In this document: positions 15,882 through 24,555 of the stretch, in pieces | Position numbering within the stretch: position 1 is the stretch's first letter | Layout: every line of letters begins with the position of its first letter | Position numbers and translations under genes: made by a program | Assembly: GCA_900770945.1 (NCBI GenBank) | Contig: CAAGME010000037.1 | Span: forward strand, 62,001-126,000 | Direction: 5' to 3' | Length of the DNA stretch: 64,000 bases | From: Clostridia bacterium | GTDB taxonomy: Bacteria; Bacillota; Clostridia; Christensenellales; Borkfalkiaceae | The notes under the pieces: model-generated | Told to the model about the DNA's origin: nothing | Databases searched by the model: none | The model's input: only the letters and a program-made list of their open reading frames with translations

Positions 15882-16820
15882 TTACATTTCGACTTCGTTT
15901 AAAAGCTTGTCGTCCTCGTTGCGGAGCTTTTTGGGGGTAACGATCGTATCGTAATCGATGAAGTATTTTCTGCCGTCGGCGGAGTAGAATACCGCAAGCT
16001 GAAACGCCATAAAAAAGACGTAAGTTGCGGGGAGCGACACGAAAAGCCCCGAACCGAGCGTGGAATAAAGCATTCCGACGTTCAGTGCGACTGCGATTAT
16101 TATTGCGAAAACGTAAGAAGCGAAAATGCTAAGGCTCGTTTTGCCGTCAAGCTTAAAGTTGAAAGATTCGTTGATTTTTTTGCCGTTCACGACGCTCGGG
16201 CGGACGGTTACCGTGAAAGAAAGGAAGAGCGACACCGCAAGCACGACAATCCATATGCCTATCATGAAGGAAAAGATAAACAAAAAACTCGTTGTGTACA
16301 CAATGAAAAGAACAGCCGCAGCAACAGCGATTGCCAGAACGATTGTTTTTGCAAGCGTGTAAGCAAGTTCGAAAACCGAGCTTCTCGCTATCGTTCCGAT
16401 TATTCCGCGCAAGAAAGGCAAGCGGGAAATTGAGGACATATAACCGTTCAAAACGTAAGAAACGACGTAATTGCAAATACCGAGCAAGTACGAACGGATA
16501 AACAAAATCACCGCCACAAGCACGAGCGCAAGACGAATTTCGGACATGTGCGCGCCGATGAATTCCATAAGCGCGGTAAAGCATTCTTTTATGTTGCCTG
16601 TTTCGGTGAAGTTGCCGGTTATGAAAGCGTGAACGGTATCTTGCAAAGCCTTAAGGAACGCCGAAAAGCTTTGGCTTTTTACGATAACGTCAAGCGGACC
16701 TTTGCAGACGGCGACAATCGCGAAAAAGGAAAGCATAGTTACGACAAGCCTATACATCATGGTTTTAAGCGACAAATTTATATTATTAACGAATAACTTG
16801 AATGCGTTTTTCAAAAACAT
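15882..16820 (-). CDS. Polytopic membrane protein of unknown function
   Basis: Not recognised. A 312-residue protein with six or so hydrophobic segments (about 22-42, 95-117, 152-175, 180-205, 230-255, 262-285), a short basic N-terminus (MFLKNAFKLFVNN) and a charged C-terminal tail (TPKKLRNEDDKLLNEVEM). No transporter motif was seen. It starts 20 bp upstream of the BRO-N gene and may be co-transcribed. Its upstream region merges into a repeat mosaic. Confidence 0.6.
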   Translation of the reverse strand: MFLKNAFKLFVNNINLSLKTMMYRLVVTMLSFFAIVAVCKGPLDVIVKSQSFSAFLKALQDTVHAFITGNFTETGNIKECFTALMEFIGAHMSEIRLALVLVAVILFIRSYLLGICNYVVSYVLNGYMSSISRLPFLRGIIGTIARSSVFELAYTLAKTIVLAIAVAAAVLFIVYTTSFLFIFSFMIGIWIVVLAVSLFLSFTVTVRPSVVNGKKINESFNFKLDGKTSLSIFASYVFAIIIAVALNVGMLYSTLGSGLFVSLPATYVFFMAFQLAVFYSADGRKYFIDYDTIVTPKKLRNEDDKLLNEVEM

Positions 16821-16926
16821 TGTTGTTCACCTTGTTTCGTTTTGCCCGCAATAACCGAGCTTTATATTATTAAGTATACAATAAAATGCCGAACATTGCA
16901 AGCAAACGAGTAATAAAAAGAAAATA

Positions 16927-17026
16927 TGCGTGCGCTGCACGCACGATATTTGCGCAAAAGGCGCAAACGATATGCCTTACGGCTCGATATTTGCCTATCG
17001 GCAATCGATATTCGCGCAAGCGCGAG
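16927..17026. repeat. CGATATT-linked hairpin array
   Basis: Consecutive hairpins GCGTGC..GCACGC, TGCGC..GCGCA, GCC..GGC, TGCC..GGCA and CGCGC..GCGCG are joined by ACGATATT, ACGATAT, TCGATATT and ATCGATATT. Hairpin sequences differ from those at 774-893 while the linkers are kept. It occupies the first part of the gene-free stretch 16821-17333. Confidence 0.8.
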
Positions 17027-17044
17027 AGGTTTTTACAAGGACGA

Positions 17045-17103
17045 ATTGAAAGTTGAAAGATAACCGCCAAAAACTTTTAACTTTAACCTTTCAACTTCCA
17101 ATT
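17045..17103. repeat. TTGAAA/TTTCAA inverted-repeat element
   Basis: An AT-rich element with ATTGAAAGTTGAAAG at one end and CTTTCAACTTCCAATT at the other, so it can fold on itself. Copies lie at 42283-42362, 45661-45754 and 60132-60230, each joined to another repeat family. Confidence 0.7.
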
Positions 17104-17110
17104 AAAAAAA

Positions 17111-17270
17111 TCCCCTCATCCACCGCCGACGCGACGGCGGTCCCCCTTCTCCACAAAGCTCGGCAAAGCCGAGCGGGCGAAGGTCGGTATGGGTGACGAA
17201 CCACCGCGGCGTAACGGTCTGCTTTTACGCAAAGCCTGCCGATTTGTGGCTCTGCGGGCGAAGGTCGGTG
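17111..17270. repeat. GC-rich repeat with TCCCCTCATCC start
   Basis: Contains hairpins CCGCCG..CGGCGG (17123-17140) and GCTCGGC..GCCGAGC (17158-17174). The 16-mer GCGGGCGAAGGTCGGT occurs twice, at 17173-17188 and 17254-17269. No plausible gene crosses it. Confidence 0.65.
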
Positions 17271-17293
17271 TACGATTTCAACTTTTCGGTCAC

Positions 17294-17321
17294 AAAAAAA
17301 AAGACCCTTGCGGCTCTTTTT
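17294..17321 (-). terminator. Terminator after the surface-protein gene
   Basis: AAAAGA pairs with TCTTTT around a CC..GG step and a GCAA tetraloop, with one G-G mismatch, followed by a T-run on the minus strand. It ends 13 nt after the stop codon at 17334. Confidence 0.65.
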
Positions 17322-17333
17322 AATCGTATTATT

Positions 17334-18695
17334 TTAGTTTTTGGAACCAGATTTTGTTTCAAGCTTGACTTCTTCCTTCGGTTTGATGCACAAAAGCACG
17401 ATTATCGCGATAAAGCATGCCGCGCTTATGGAAAGGAAAATAATCGAAGTGGTGTTGTACTTGAAAAATTCTTTTTCCTGCTTAACTCTCGTGAATTGCT
17501 TGGTGCAGTCGATGGGTTTGGAAATTACTTTGTCTTCCATATTGTAAGCGTCCACAACGCGAAGCCCTACGTAATAGTAACCTTTGGTATCGGGCGTAAA
17601 GGTGAGCGAGCCGGTTTTGAATTTTGCGTAATCTTTGTCGTCCTCGGTAAGATTCTTAAAGCCCTTTGCCGCCTTGATTTTAGCAAGGTAAGCTTCCGTC
17701 GATTCGCCCTCGGTGTACTCTACTAATTCGGTGGTAAAGTAAAGGCTGTACTCCGACTTATAATCGGTAGCGGTAATCGTGAAGCAATCGCTTACCTTGG
17801 TGTATTCGAGGTTAAGATATGCCTGTTTGGAATTGTTGACGACAATCTGCGGGTTGGTAGAAGATGCGACGGTGAACTTGAAGGTCGGGATAATAACGTC
17901 ACCGGTAGCGTTGCCGTCGTCGTCCTTTTTATACCAGCCGCCCTCGCCTTCGACAAGTTCGTCGGTACTTAGCGTTCCGGAGGGGTTGGGGCAAACGTAA
18001 GTAACGTAGAACGAGTAAGTGCCGACCTTGTCGAGCTTAAAGGAGCTTGACGAGGTGGTGGAATAGGTGGAAGAAGAAGGTACGCAATAGTGGATTGTAG
18101 CGTCGAGATCGTCATAAGCAAAGTACTTGCTCGAAACGATTGCGGACATACCCTTTTCGTCGTTCAATTCGATATCGGAAACGGAAAAACTGTCGCCCGT
18201 TTTTTTGTTCTCGGCGGCTTTTTCTACTGCGGACTGAAAATCGGCGGTTTTCGCGATATCGTAAGATACGTCGACTTCGTCGACTTGCTCGTAATTTTTA
18301 GTTAAAACGTCAACGGTTTTTTCGACCGTTTCACCCTTTTTTACGGTGAAAGTATAAGTACCCTCGGCAAGGAAAACCACTTTGTCAACGCCCTTGGAAA
18401 GGGTTTTTGAGTAAGCTTCCTCGTCTTTTTTATCGTCGCCGGTGACTTCCGCGACAGCCGCGCCGGACTTATCTTTCGTCCAACGATAAGTTGCCGTTCT
18501 GCCGTCGAAGATATCCTTACCCTCTTCCGCAACGATTCCGAATTCTTTCATCAAATATTCGGCGGTGTATTCGTAACCCATAATTTTAACAATCGGGTCG
18601 CCCTCCGCGTTGGCGGCGGTCGTTACGGGAACGAAGGTGAAGCAAATTGCAATTATAAGTAAAACTGCAAGGCTGAAAATAGTTTTGCGTTTCAT
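17334..18695 (-). CDS. Exported protein with C-terminal membrane anchor
   Basis: Not recognised as a named family. The protein has a Sec signal peptide (MKRKTIFSLAVLLIIAICF, cleavage likely after TTAANA), a large extracellular beta-rich part with repeated YYVGLRV/TYSFYVTYV-like strands suggestive of Ig-like folds, and one membrane helix near the end (FLSISAACFIAIIVLLCI) with a short basic tail. An ATG three codons upstream is rejected because AGGAG sits one base from it but ten bases from the chosen ATG. A consensus promoter lies at 18749-18777. Confidence 0.7.
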   Translation of the reverse strand: MKRKTIFSLAVLLIIAICFTFVPVTTAANAEGDPIVKIMGYEYTAEYLMKEFGIVAEEGKDIFDGRTATYRWTKDKSGAAVAEVTGDDKKDEEAYSKTLSKGVDKVVFLAEGTYTFTVKKGETVEKTVDVLTKNYEQVDEVDVSYDIAKTADFQSAVEKAAENKKTGDSFSVSDIELNDEKGMSAIVSSKYFAYDDLDATIHYCVPSSSTYSTTSSSSFKLDKVGTYSFYVTYVCPNPSGTLSTDELVEGEGGWYKKDDDGNATGDVIIPTFKFTVASSTNPQIVVNNSKQAYLNLEYTKVSDCFTITATDYKSEYSLYFTTELVEYTEGESTEAYLAKIKAAKGFKNLTEDDKDYAKFKTGSLTFTPDTKGYYYVGLRVVDAYNMEDKVISKPIDCTKQFTRVKQEKEFFKYNTTSIIFLSISAACFIAIIVLLCIKPKEEVKLETKSGSKN

Positions 18696-18748
18696 GTGAG
18701 CCATACTCCTAAGTATGCGGGCATAGTTTCCCGCTTGTAATCCTCTTA

Positions 18749-18777
18749 ATTTTACTTCTTTACGGGCGTTTTGTCAA
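18749..18777 (-). promoter_or_regulatory. Promoter of the surface-protein gene
   Basis: TTGACA (18772-18777), 17-bp spacer, TAAAAT (18749-18754) on the minus strand, in the gap behind the RluA-type gene. Confidence 0.75.
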
Positions 18778-18849
18778 GACTTCTTTAACGCCTATAAAGT
18801 TTTTTTTTAAAATTTGACGTTATTTTTGCAAAAATAATTCTAAAAAAGC

Positions 18850-19560
18850 TTATTTACCGTAAACGAGAACGTCGTCGGTAATATCAAAGTACTTCCAGGG
18901 CGTGTTTTCGACGGGCGGAAAAACTTTGAACGTTAGCCGCTCTTTGGACACGGGGTGGGAAAACGAAAGGGAAGCCGCCCACAAGGCTATGCGACCTTTA
19001 ACGGCTTTTTCGCCGCCGTAACGCATATCGCCGTAGACGGGAGTGCCGCGCGACGAGCTTTGAACGCGTATCTGGTGAGTTCTGCCCGTGTGCAGTTCTA
19101 TCATAACGAGAGATAAGCCCTTCTTTTCGTCTATAACGCGATATTCGAGTTCCGCAAGTTTCGCCCCCTCTACCGTGGACGGGCAGACGTAAACCATATT
19201 GTTGACGGTGTTCTTTTTCATGTAATCCGTCCATATTCCGCGTTTTTCTTTCGGGCTGCCGACAAGTACCGTGAGGTATTTTTTTGAAAAGTCGCCCTCG
19301 CGCATTTGCTCGGAAAGCCTTGCCGCCGCTTTGGAACTTTTAGCGTACACCATGACTCCGCCCGTAACCCGGTCGAGCCTATGCACCAAGCCGACGTAAA
19401 CGTTACCGGGCTTATCGTACTTTTCCTTGATGTACTCTTTTATCACGGTGAGCAGGTCTTTATCCCCCGTCGCGTCTTCGCAGCACGGAACGTTTTGCGG
19501 TTTGAAAACGACGATTATGTGATTGTCCTCGTATAAAACTACCAAATCTTCTTTAGTCAT
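18850..19560 (-). CDS. RluA family pseudouridine synthase
   Basis: Isomerises uridine to pseudouridine in rRNA or tRNA. The catalytic motif HRLDR is at residues 60-64 with Asp63 as nucleophile, and the later conserved block IELHTGRTHQIRVQ lies near 155-168. At 236 residues it lacks an N-terminal S4 domain, like RluA/RluC-type short members. It overlaps the upstream methyltransferase gene by 8 bp, so the two RNA-modification enzymes are co-translated. The target site is not predictable. Confidence 0.93.
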   Translation of the reverse strand: MTKEDLVVLYEDNHIIVVFKPQNVPCCEDATGDKDLLTVIKEYIKEKYDKPGNVYVGLVHRLDRVTGGVMVYAKSSKAAARLSEQMREGDFSKKYLTVLVGSPKEKRGIWTDYMKKNTVNNMVYVCPSTVEGAKLAELEYRVIDEKKGLSLVMIELHTGRTHQIRVQSSSRGTPVYGDMRYGGEKAVKGRIALWAASLSFSHPVSKERLTFKVFPPVENTPWKYFDITDDVLVYGK

Positions 19561-20410
19561 TGATGAAAATTCCTCCCGCGCCGCACGGCAGAGCTATGCC
19601 CTCTTCCGTCGGCAAACCCACTTCGTAGGCTTCTATTCTGCCGCGACCGTTCGCAACGGCGAGCGTAAGCACGTTTTTAAGTACGCACGGTTGAAGCCCC
19701 GTGGTGTAGCTGTTTATAAGGAAAAACAACGGATTGTCGCTTAAAACCTCGGAACAGAGTTTAACGAGGTCGTAAAGCTGGTCTTCGATTTTCCACATTT
19801 CGCCGTTAGGTCCTCTGCCGTAGCTCGGCGGGTCCATGATAACGGCGTCGTATCTTCTGCCGCGTTTTATTTCGCGCCTGACGAATTTTACGCAATCGTC
19901 GATGATAAACCTCACGGGCTTGTCCGAAAGCCCGGAAAGCCTTACGTTTTCGCCCGCGCGCTCGACCATGCCTTTGCTTGCGTCCACATGGCAGACGGAC
20001 GCGCCCGCATTAAGGCATGCGCACGTTGCCCCGCCCGTGTAAGCGAAAAGGTTCAAAACCGAAATAGGTCTGCCGGCGTTTTTGATAAGAGCCGTCATTT
20101 TATCCCAGTTTGCGGCTTGCTCCGGGAAAAGCCCGGTGTGCTTAAAACCCATAGGCTTAACCTTGAATTTAAGCGAGCCGTATGATATAACCCAATCCTC
20201 GGGTACTTTTTTGAAGTATTCCCAGCCGCCGCCCCCTTTGTCGCTGCGAGTGTAGCGCGCGTGGACGGGATAGGAAAACAAATCAATCGAGCTTTTCCAG
20301 ATAACCTGCGGGTCGGGGCGGAGAAGAATTATATCCTTCCACCGCTCTAATTTGTACCCGTCGCCCGTGGCTATTACGGAATAATCGTTCCATTTGTCCG
20401 CTATAAGCAT
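19553..20410 (-). CDS. Class I SAM-dependent methyltransferase, RlmK/RlmI-like
   Basis: A 285-residue methyltransferase of the group that modifies 23S rRNA cytosines and guanines. SAM-binding motif I is VLNLFAYTGGATC (118-130), the acidic motif II is HVDASKGMVERA (141-152) and the catalytic DPPSYGRG lies at 193-200. The N-terminal PUA domain of RlmI is missing. It lies 11 bp behind ileS and overlaps the RluA-type gene, forming an ileS - methyltransferase - pseudouridine synthase unit. Confidence 0.88.
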   Translation of the reverse strand: MLIADKWNDYSVIATGDGYKLERWKDIILLRPDPQVIWKSSIDLFSYPVHARYTRSDKGGGGWEYFKKVPEDWVISYGSLKFKVKPMGFKHTGLFPEQAANWDKMTALIKNAGRPISVLNLFAYTGGATCACLNAGASVCHVDASKGMVERAGENVRLSGLSDKPVRFIIDDCVKFVRREIKRGRRYDAVIMDPPSYGRGPNGEMWKIEDQLYDLVKLCSEVLSDNPLFFLINSYTTGLQPCVLKNVLTLAVANGRGRIEAYEVGLPTEEGIALPCGAGGIFIND

Positions 20411-20421
20411 AATTTTTACCG

Positions 20422-23400
20422 TTAAATCTTTTTTACGCCGACCGTCGCTTTTTCGCCGTTGACGTCAAGTTCCTTGACGAAGCCTTGCGGCTCGGCATTC
20501 TCGTAAGTTTCCGCAAGAACGGCTTTCTTTATGCCGTCTTTACGCGTTTCGAACGTTTTTAAAACTTCGCCGTCCGCCTTATAAGTCACGGCTATTCTGT
20601 CGGTCACGACAAAGCCGGCTTCCTTGCGCATGTTCTGTATTTTGGAGATGATTTCACGCTCTATTCCTTCATAAATAAGTTCGGGCGTGAGCGTTACGTC
20701 GAGAACGACGGTGTTGCCGTTTTCGCTTGCCGAAACGTAACCTTCCTTGCTTTCGGTGGAAACGAGCAAATCGTCCTCGGTGAGTTCTACTACTTTGTCG
20801 TCGAAAGTTATCTTGTAAACTTCGCCTCTTCTGACCGTTTTTACGACTTCGGAAGCGTCGCAAGTTTCAAAATACGCTCTTATCTTACCCAAAAGCGCGC
20901 CGTACTTGGGTCCGAGCGTTTTGAGCTGCGGCTTTATCTTATACGAAATAAAGTCGGTAGCGTCCGTTAAAACTTCAAATTCTTTTACGTTGAGTTCGCC
21001 CTGCGCTATCTCGTAAAATTCGCCCGCAAGCGGTTTGCCGCCGCCCACCGAGAAGTAAAGTTTTTGCAGCGGTTGACGGTTTTTTATCTGCGAAGCGTTT
21101 CTCGCCGCTCTGCCGAGGACTACTATATCTTCGACTTCTTCCATATCGGATTCAAGCTCGGTATCGATATATTTTTCGTCCGCCGTCGGGAAAGCGCAAA
21201 GATGTACCGATTCGGGCGCGTCTTTGAAAAACTCCGGCACGAGGTTCAGATAAATGCTTTCGGCGATGAACGGCGTGAACGGAGCCGTGAGTTTTGCAAA
21301 AGTTACGAGAGTGGTGTAAAGGGTGGTGTAAGCCGCCTTTTTGTCTTCCGTCATTCCTTCGCCCCAGTATCTCTCGCGCGAACGGCGGATATACCAGTTG
21401 GAAAGCTCGTCCACGAAGCTCTGCATAAGCCTTGCCGCCTCGAAAGTCTTGTACTCGGAAAGATATCCGTCCACCGCCTTAACGAGCGAATTAAGCTTAG
21501 ACAAAAGCCATTTATCCATAATGGTAAGTTTGCAGTCGTCAAGCGTGTACTTTGACGGGTCGTATTTGTCTATTTCGGCATAAAGCACGAAGAATGCGTA
21601 AGCGTTCCATAGCGTACCCATGTACTTTGCCTGACATTCGCTGACGGCTTTCTCGTAAAATCTCGACGGAAGCCAGGGAGCCGAAGAAGTATAGAAATAC
21701 CACCTTACGGCGTCCGCGCCCTGTTTGTTCAAAACGGTCCACGGGTCGACTACATTGCCGAGGTGTTTTGACATTTTCAAACCTTTTTCGTCGTTGACGT
21801 GTCCCAAAACTATGCAGTTTTTGAACGCCGCTTTGCCGAAAAGCAAGGTGGAAATGGTCAAAAGCACGTAGAACCAGCCCCTCGTCTGGTCGATTGCCTC
21901 GCTGATAAAGTCCGCGGGGAAGTGCTTTTCGAAAAGTTCTTTGTTTTCGAACGGATAGTGGAACTGCGCAAAAGGCATGGAGCCCGAATCGAACCAGCAG
22001 TCGATTACTTCCTTTACCCTCTTCATTTTGCCGCCGCAATGGGGGCAGGTCATAGTCAGATTGTCGAGGAACGGGCGGTGAAGCTCTACGTCCTCTTTTA
22101 AGCCGCATTTTTCTTTTAATTCCGCGCGGCTACCGACAACGTGGTACTTGCCGCAATCGGGGCAGACCCACACGGGAAGCGGCGTTCCCCAGTATCTCTC
22201 GCGCGAAAGACCCCAGTCTACGACGTTTTCGAGGAAGTTACCCATTCTGCCCGTTTTTATTGTCTCGGGCATCCAGTTGACGGAATCGTTTGATTTTAAG
22301 AGTTGTTCTTTTACCGCCGTCGTTTTTACGAACCAGCTCGAACGCGCGTAGTAGAGGAGCGGAGTGCCGCAACGCCAGCAGTGCGGATAGGAGTGTTCGT
22401 AAAGCATATCCTTGAAAAGAACGTTTCTTTCTTTCAATTCTTTTATAATAAGTTTGTCCGCGTCCTTAACGAACATGCCTTTATAAAGCGTTACTTCGTC
22501 CTTAAATCTGCCGCGGTCGTCTACCATCTGAACGAACGGAAGATTGTATTTTTGACCGACTCTGCCGTCGTCCACGCCGAACGCCGGGGCGATATGGACT
22601 ATGCCCGTGCCGTCGGTAAGCGTGACGTAATCGTCGCAAGTGACGAAAAACGCCTTTTCGCGGAATGAGCCGAGCGCGCAGTCGTACATAGGCTCGTATT
22701 CGGTGTACTCGTAGTCCGCGCCTTTCTTTACGCTCTTTACTTCGTAAGTTCCCTCTTCGAAAAGGGTCGGGATAAGGGCTTGGGCGAGAATGTACGTTTC
22801 GCCGCTCGATACTATTTCCGCATAATCCTCTTTTGCGTTCATACAGAGCGCGACGTTAGAAGGAAGCGTCCAAGGCGTCGTTGTCCAGACAAGAAAATAC
22901 TTGTCTTCGCCTTTAAGCTTAAACTTGACGAAAACAGATTTTTCCTTTACGTCCTTATACCCTTGCGCTACTTCGTGACTTGCGAGCGCGGTGCCGCAAC
23001 GCGGGCAGTACGGAACGATTTTATAACCCTTATATAATAAGCCCTTTTTGTCGATTTCCTTTAAAGCCCACCAGACGGACTCGATATAATCGTCATGGTA
23101 GGTAACGTACGGATGTTCCATATCCACCCAGTACGCGAGCCTTTCGCTCATTTCTTTCCATTCGTTGGAATATTTCCAGACGGATTTTTTGCATTCTTCG
23201 ATGAACGGTTCTATTCCGTACTTTTCGATATCCTGCTTGCCGTCAAGTCCGAGTTTCTTTTCGATTTCAAGCTCCACGGGAAGCCCGTGCGTGTCCCAAC
23301 CGGCTTTGCGGAGAACGTGCATGCCCTTCATCGTTTTGTAACGCGGGAAAATGTCCTTCATAACGCGCGTTAAAACGTGACCTATATGCGGCTTGCCGTT

Positions 23401-23550
23401 CGCCGTAGGCGGTCCGTCGTAGAACGTAAATTCTTGTCCGCCCTCGGTGTTCTTTATTGACTTTTCAAAAACCTTTTCTTCGTCCCAAAACTTCAAAACC
23501 TCTTTTTCGCGGTCTAAAAAGTTAAGAGAAGCGTCAACCTTTTTATACAT
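20422..23550 (-). CDS. ileS: Isoleucyl-tRNA synthetase, long (type 2-like) form
   Basis: Class I synthetase that charges tRNA-Ile. The HIGH motif is at 55-58 (PPTANGKPHIGH), and the second signature reads KMSKHLGN in place of KMSKS. The editing domain (WTTTPWTLPSNVAL) and the C-terminal anticodon domain are present. Length 1042 and the DGPPTANGKPHIGH opening fit the eukaryote-like IleS type, whose known members include mupirocin-resistant enzymes; resistance here is only inference. Expression is probably controlled by the T-box leader at 23637-24064. Confidence 0.95.
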   Translation of the reverse strand: MYKKVDASLNFLDREKEVLKFWDEEKVFEKSIKNTEGGQEFTFYDGPPTANGKPHIGHVLTRVMKDIFPRYKTMKGMHVLRKAGWDTHGLPVELEIEKKLGLDGKQDIEKYGIEPFIEECKKSVWKYSNEWKEMSERLAYWVDMEHPYVTYHDDYIESVWWALKEIDKKGLLYKGYKIVPYCPRCGTALASHEVAQGYKDVKEKSVFVKFKLKGEDKYFLVWTTTPWTLPSNVALCMNAKEDYAEIVSSGETYILAQALIPTLFEEGTYEVKSVKKGADYEYTEYEPMYDCALGSFREKAFFVTCDDYVTLTDGTGIVHIAPAFGVDDGRVGQKYNLPFVQMVDDRGRFKDEVTLYKGMFVKDADKLIIKELKERNVLFKDMLYEHSYPHCWRCGTPLLYYARSSWFVKTTAVKEQLLKSNDSVNWMPETIKTGRMGNFLENVVDWGLSRERYWGTPLPVWVCPDCGKYHVVGSRAELKEKCGLKEDVELHRPFLDNLTMTCPHCGGKMKRVKEVIDCWFDSGSMPFAQFHYPFENKELFEKHFPADFISEAIDQTRGWFYVLLTISTLLFGKAAFKNCIVLGHVNDEKGLKMSKHLGNVVDPWTVLNKQGADAVRWYFYTSSAPWLPSRFYEKAVSECQAKYMGTLWNAYAFFVLYAEIDKYDPSKYTLDDCKLTIMDKWLLSKLNSLVKAVDGYLSEYKTFEAARLMQSFVDELSNWYIRRSRERYWGEGMTEDKKAAYTTLYTTLVTFAKLTAPFTPFIAESIYLNLVPEFFKDAPESVHLCAFPTADEKYIDTELESDMEEVEDIVVLGRAARNASQIKNRQPLQKLYFSVGGGKPLAGEFYEIAQGELNVKEFEVLTDATDFISYKIKPQLKTLGPKYGALLGKIRAYFETCDASEVVKTVRRGEVYKITFDDKVVELTEDDLLVSTESKEGYVSASENGNTVVLDVTLTPELIYEGIEREIISKIQNMRKEAGFVVTDRIAVTYKADGEVLKTFETRKDGIKKAVLAETYENAEPQGFVKELDVNGEKATVGVKKI

Positions 23551-23636
23551 AAGAGTTCTGCTCCTTTTTCGTTTTTAACGAATTGTTACAAGTTTTTTTT
23601 TGCTTTTTTCGGGCGGAACGCTTTTTTTACTATAAA

Positions 23637-24064
23637 AAACAAAAAAATCCGCCTCCTTACAGAGACGAAAAAATCCGCGGTACCACTCTGTTTCGGCTTT
23701 CCTTTTTCGTAGCTTTTGCGCCTTTAAGTACGGGTTTTGTACTTTTTGCGTTTTTGTACGGGGAAGCCGCTCTTATCAGCCCTTTTTTGCGGTTAAGGCT
23801 CACCTCTTTTTATTCCGCCCGCTTTTCCTTCGCCTTTTGTTCGCGCGGTTTTCGCCGCCCATGCGAACGCTTGCGGGGTTTTGCCGCAAACGAGAAAGAA
23901 AAAGCCACGTCTTGAAAGAAAGCAAACGGAAGGATACCCTTAAAGAATTAGCCTTGCGGACTCCCACCGTAACCGCTCGCTTGAAAGGACTCCTTTAAGA
24001 ACTTGTTTCCGTTTATGGCTTGACTTGCCCGAAAGCTCGGTTTGCACCGCTAAAAATTCGGACT
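23637..24064 (-). ncRNA. T-box leader, isoleucine (ileS), unusually long
   Basis: The T-box core GTGGTACCGCGG lies at 23675-23686 on the minus strand. It is followed by a terminator, CGTCTC paired with GAGGCG (23650-23667) and a run of T. A likely ATC specifier is at 23933-23935 in GGGTATCCTTCCG. From the predicted start to the terminator the leader is about 420 nt, longer than usual, with extra GC-rich stems at about 23760-23900. Confidence 0.88.
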
Positions 24065-24070
24065 ATTACT

Positions 24071-24099
24071 ATTTTACCAAACAAAACGAACTCTGTAAA
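24071..24099 (-). promoter_or_regulatory. Promoter of the ileS T-box unit
   Basis: TTTACA (24094-24099), 17-bp spacer, TAAAAT (24071-24076) on the minus strand. It is divergent from the SRP RNA promoter 30 bp away. Confidence 0.7.
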
Positions 24100-24130
24100 G
24101 CGAATAAACGCGAAAACGCGTAAAAAAGAG

Positions 24131-24159
24131 TTGCTTTTTTTCTTTTATTATAGTAAAAT
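24131..24159 (+). promoter_or_regulatory. Promoter of the SRP RNA gene
   Basis: TTGCTT (24131-24136), 17-bp spacer, TAAAAT (24154-24159). The distance places the transcript start at about 24166, exactly where the closing helix of the RNA begins. Confidence 0.65.
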
Positions 24160-24165
24160 ATCGTT

Positions 24166-24434
24166 ACTGCGCTAAGCGGGGAGATAGCGGTGCCCTGTAC
24201 CAGCAATCCGCTACAGCTGGGCTGAAGGTCCCCCGAGGCGGCGCGCATGGAAGGCAGGTTTCGGTAAGGAGCGTTGATATTAAGGTCTTATGCAACGGGC
24301 GGTCGCGAACCGCGTCAGGATAGGGATATAGCAGCGCTAAACGATTTTTGCCCGTGTGCCATAAGGAAGCTTTGAAGGAGCCGCCTGTCGGAATATCGCT
24401 TCGGTGTTCGCCGTCGACGGGGAATGCGCAGTAT
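24166..24434 (+). ncRNA. ffs: Signal recognition particle RNA, large Firmicutes type
   Basis: The 5' part reads GGGGAGATAGCGGTGCCCTG, the conserved Alu-domain segment of clostridial SRP RNAs. The Ffh-binding helix 8 is at 24314-24335: GTCAGG and AGCAGC form the symmetric loop, capped by ATA-GGGA-TAT. The ends pair as ACTGCGC (24166-24172) with GCGCAGT (24426-24432), so the RNA is about 270 nt, the size of the Bacillus/Clostridium form with an Alu domain. With Ffh and FtsY it targets nascent membrane proteins. The transcript is closed by the terminator at 24449-24485. Confidence 0.95.
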
Positions 24435-24448
24435 TTTTGAATATTTTT

Positions 24449-24485
24449 CCGCCGTGGAGGCATTCACCCCCACGGCGGTTTTTTT
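24449..24485 (+). terminator. Terminator of the SRP RNA gene
   Basis: CCGCCGTGG (24449-24457) pairs perfectly with CCACGGCGG (24470-24478) around a 12-nt loop and is followed by seven T. Confidence 0.9.
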
Positions 24486-24555
24486 GTACTATCAATTTCA
24501 GTTGCCGACAAATTGTAATCAACTCGCTTTTTTTGTTTTCTCCCCTCTTAAAACT

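Noticed and set aside
24164..24463. 99-residue minus-strand ORF opposite the SRP RNA
   Set aside because: The plus strand clearly encodes the SRP RNA with promoter and terminator; the ORF is incidental to GC-rich structured RNA.
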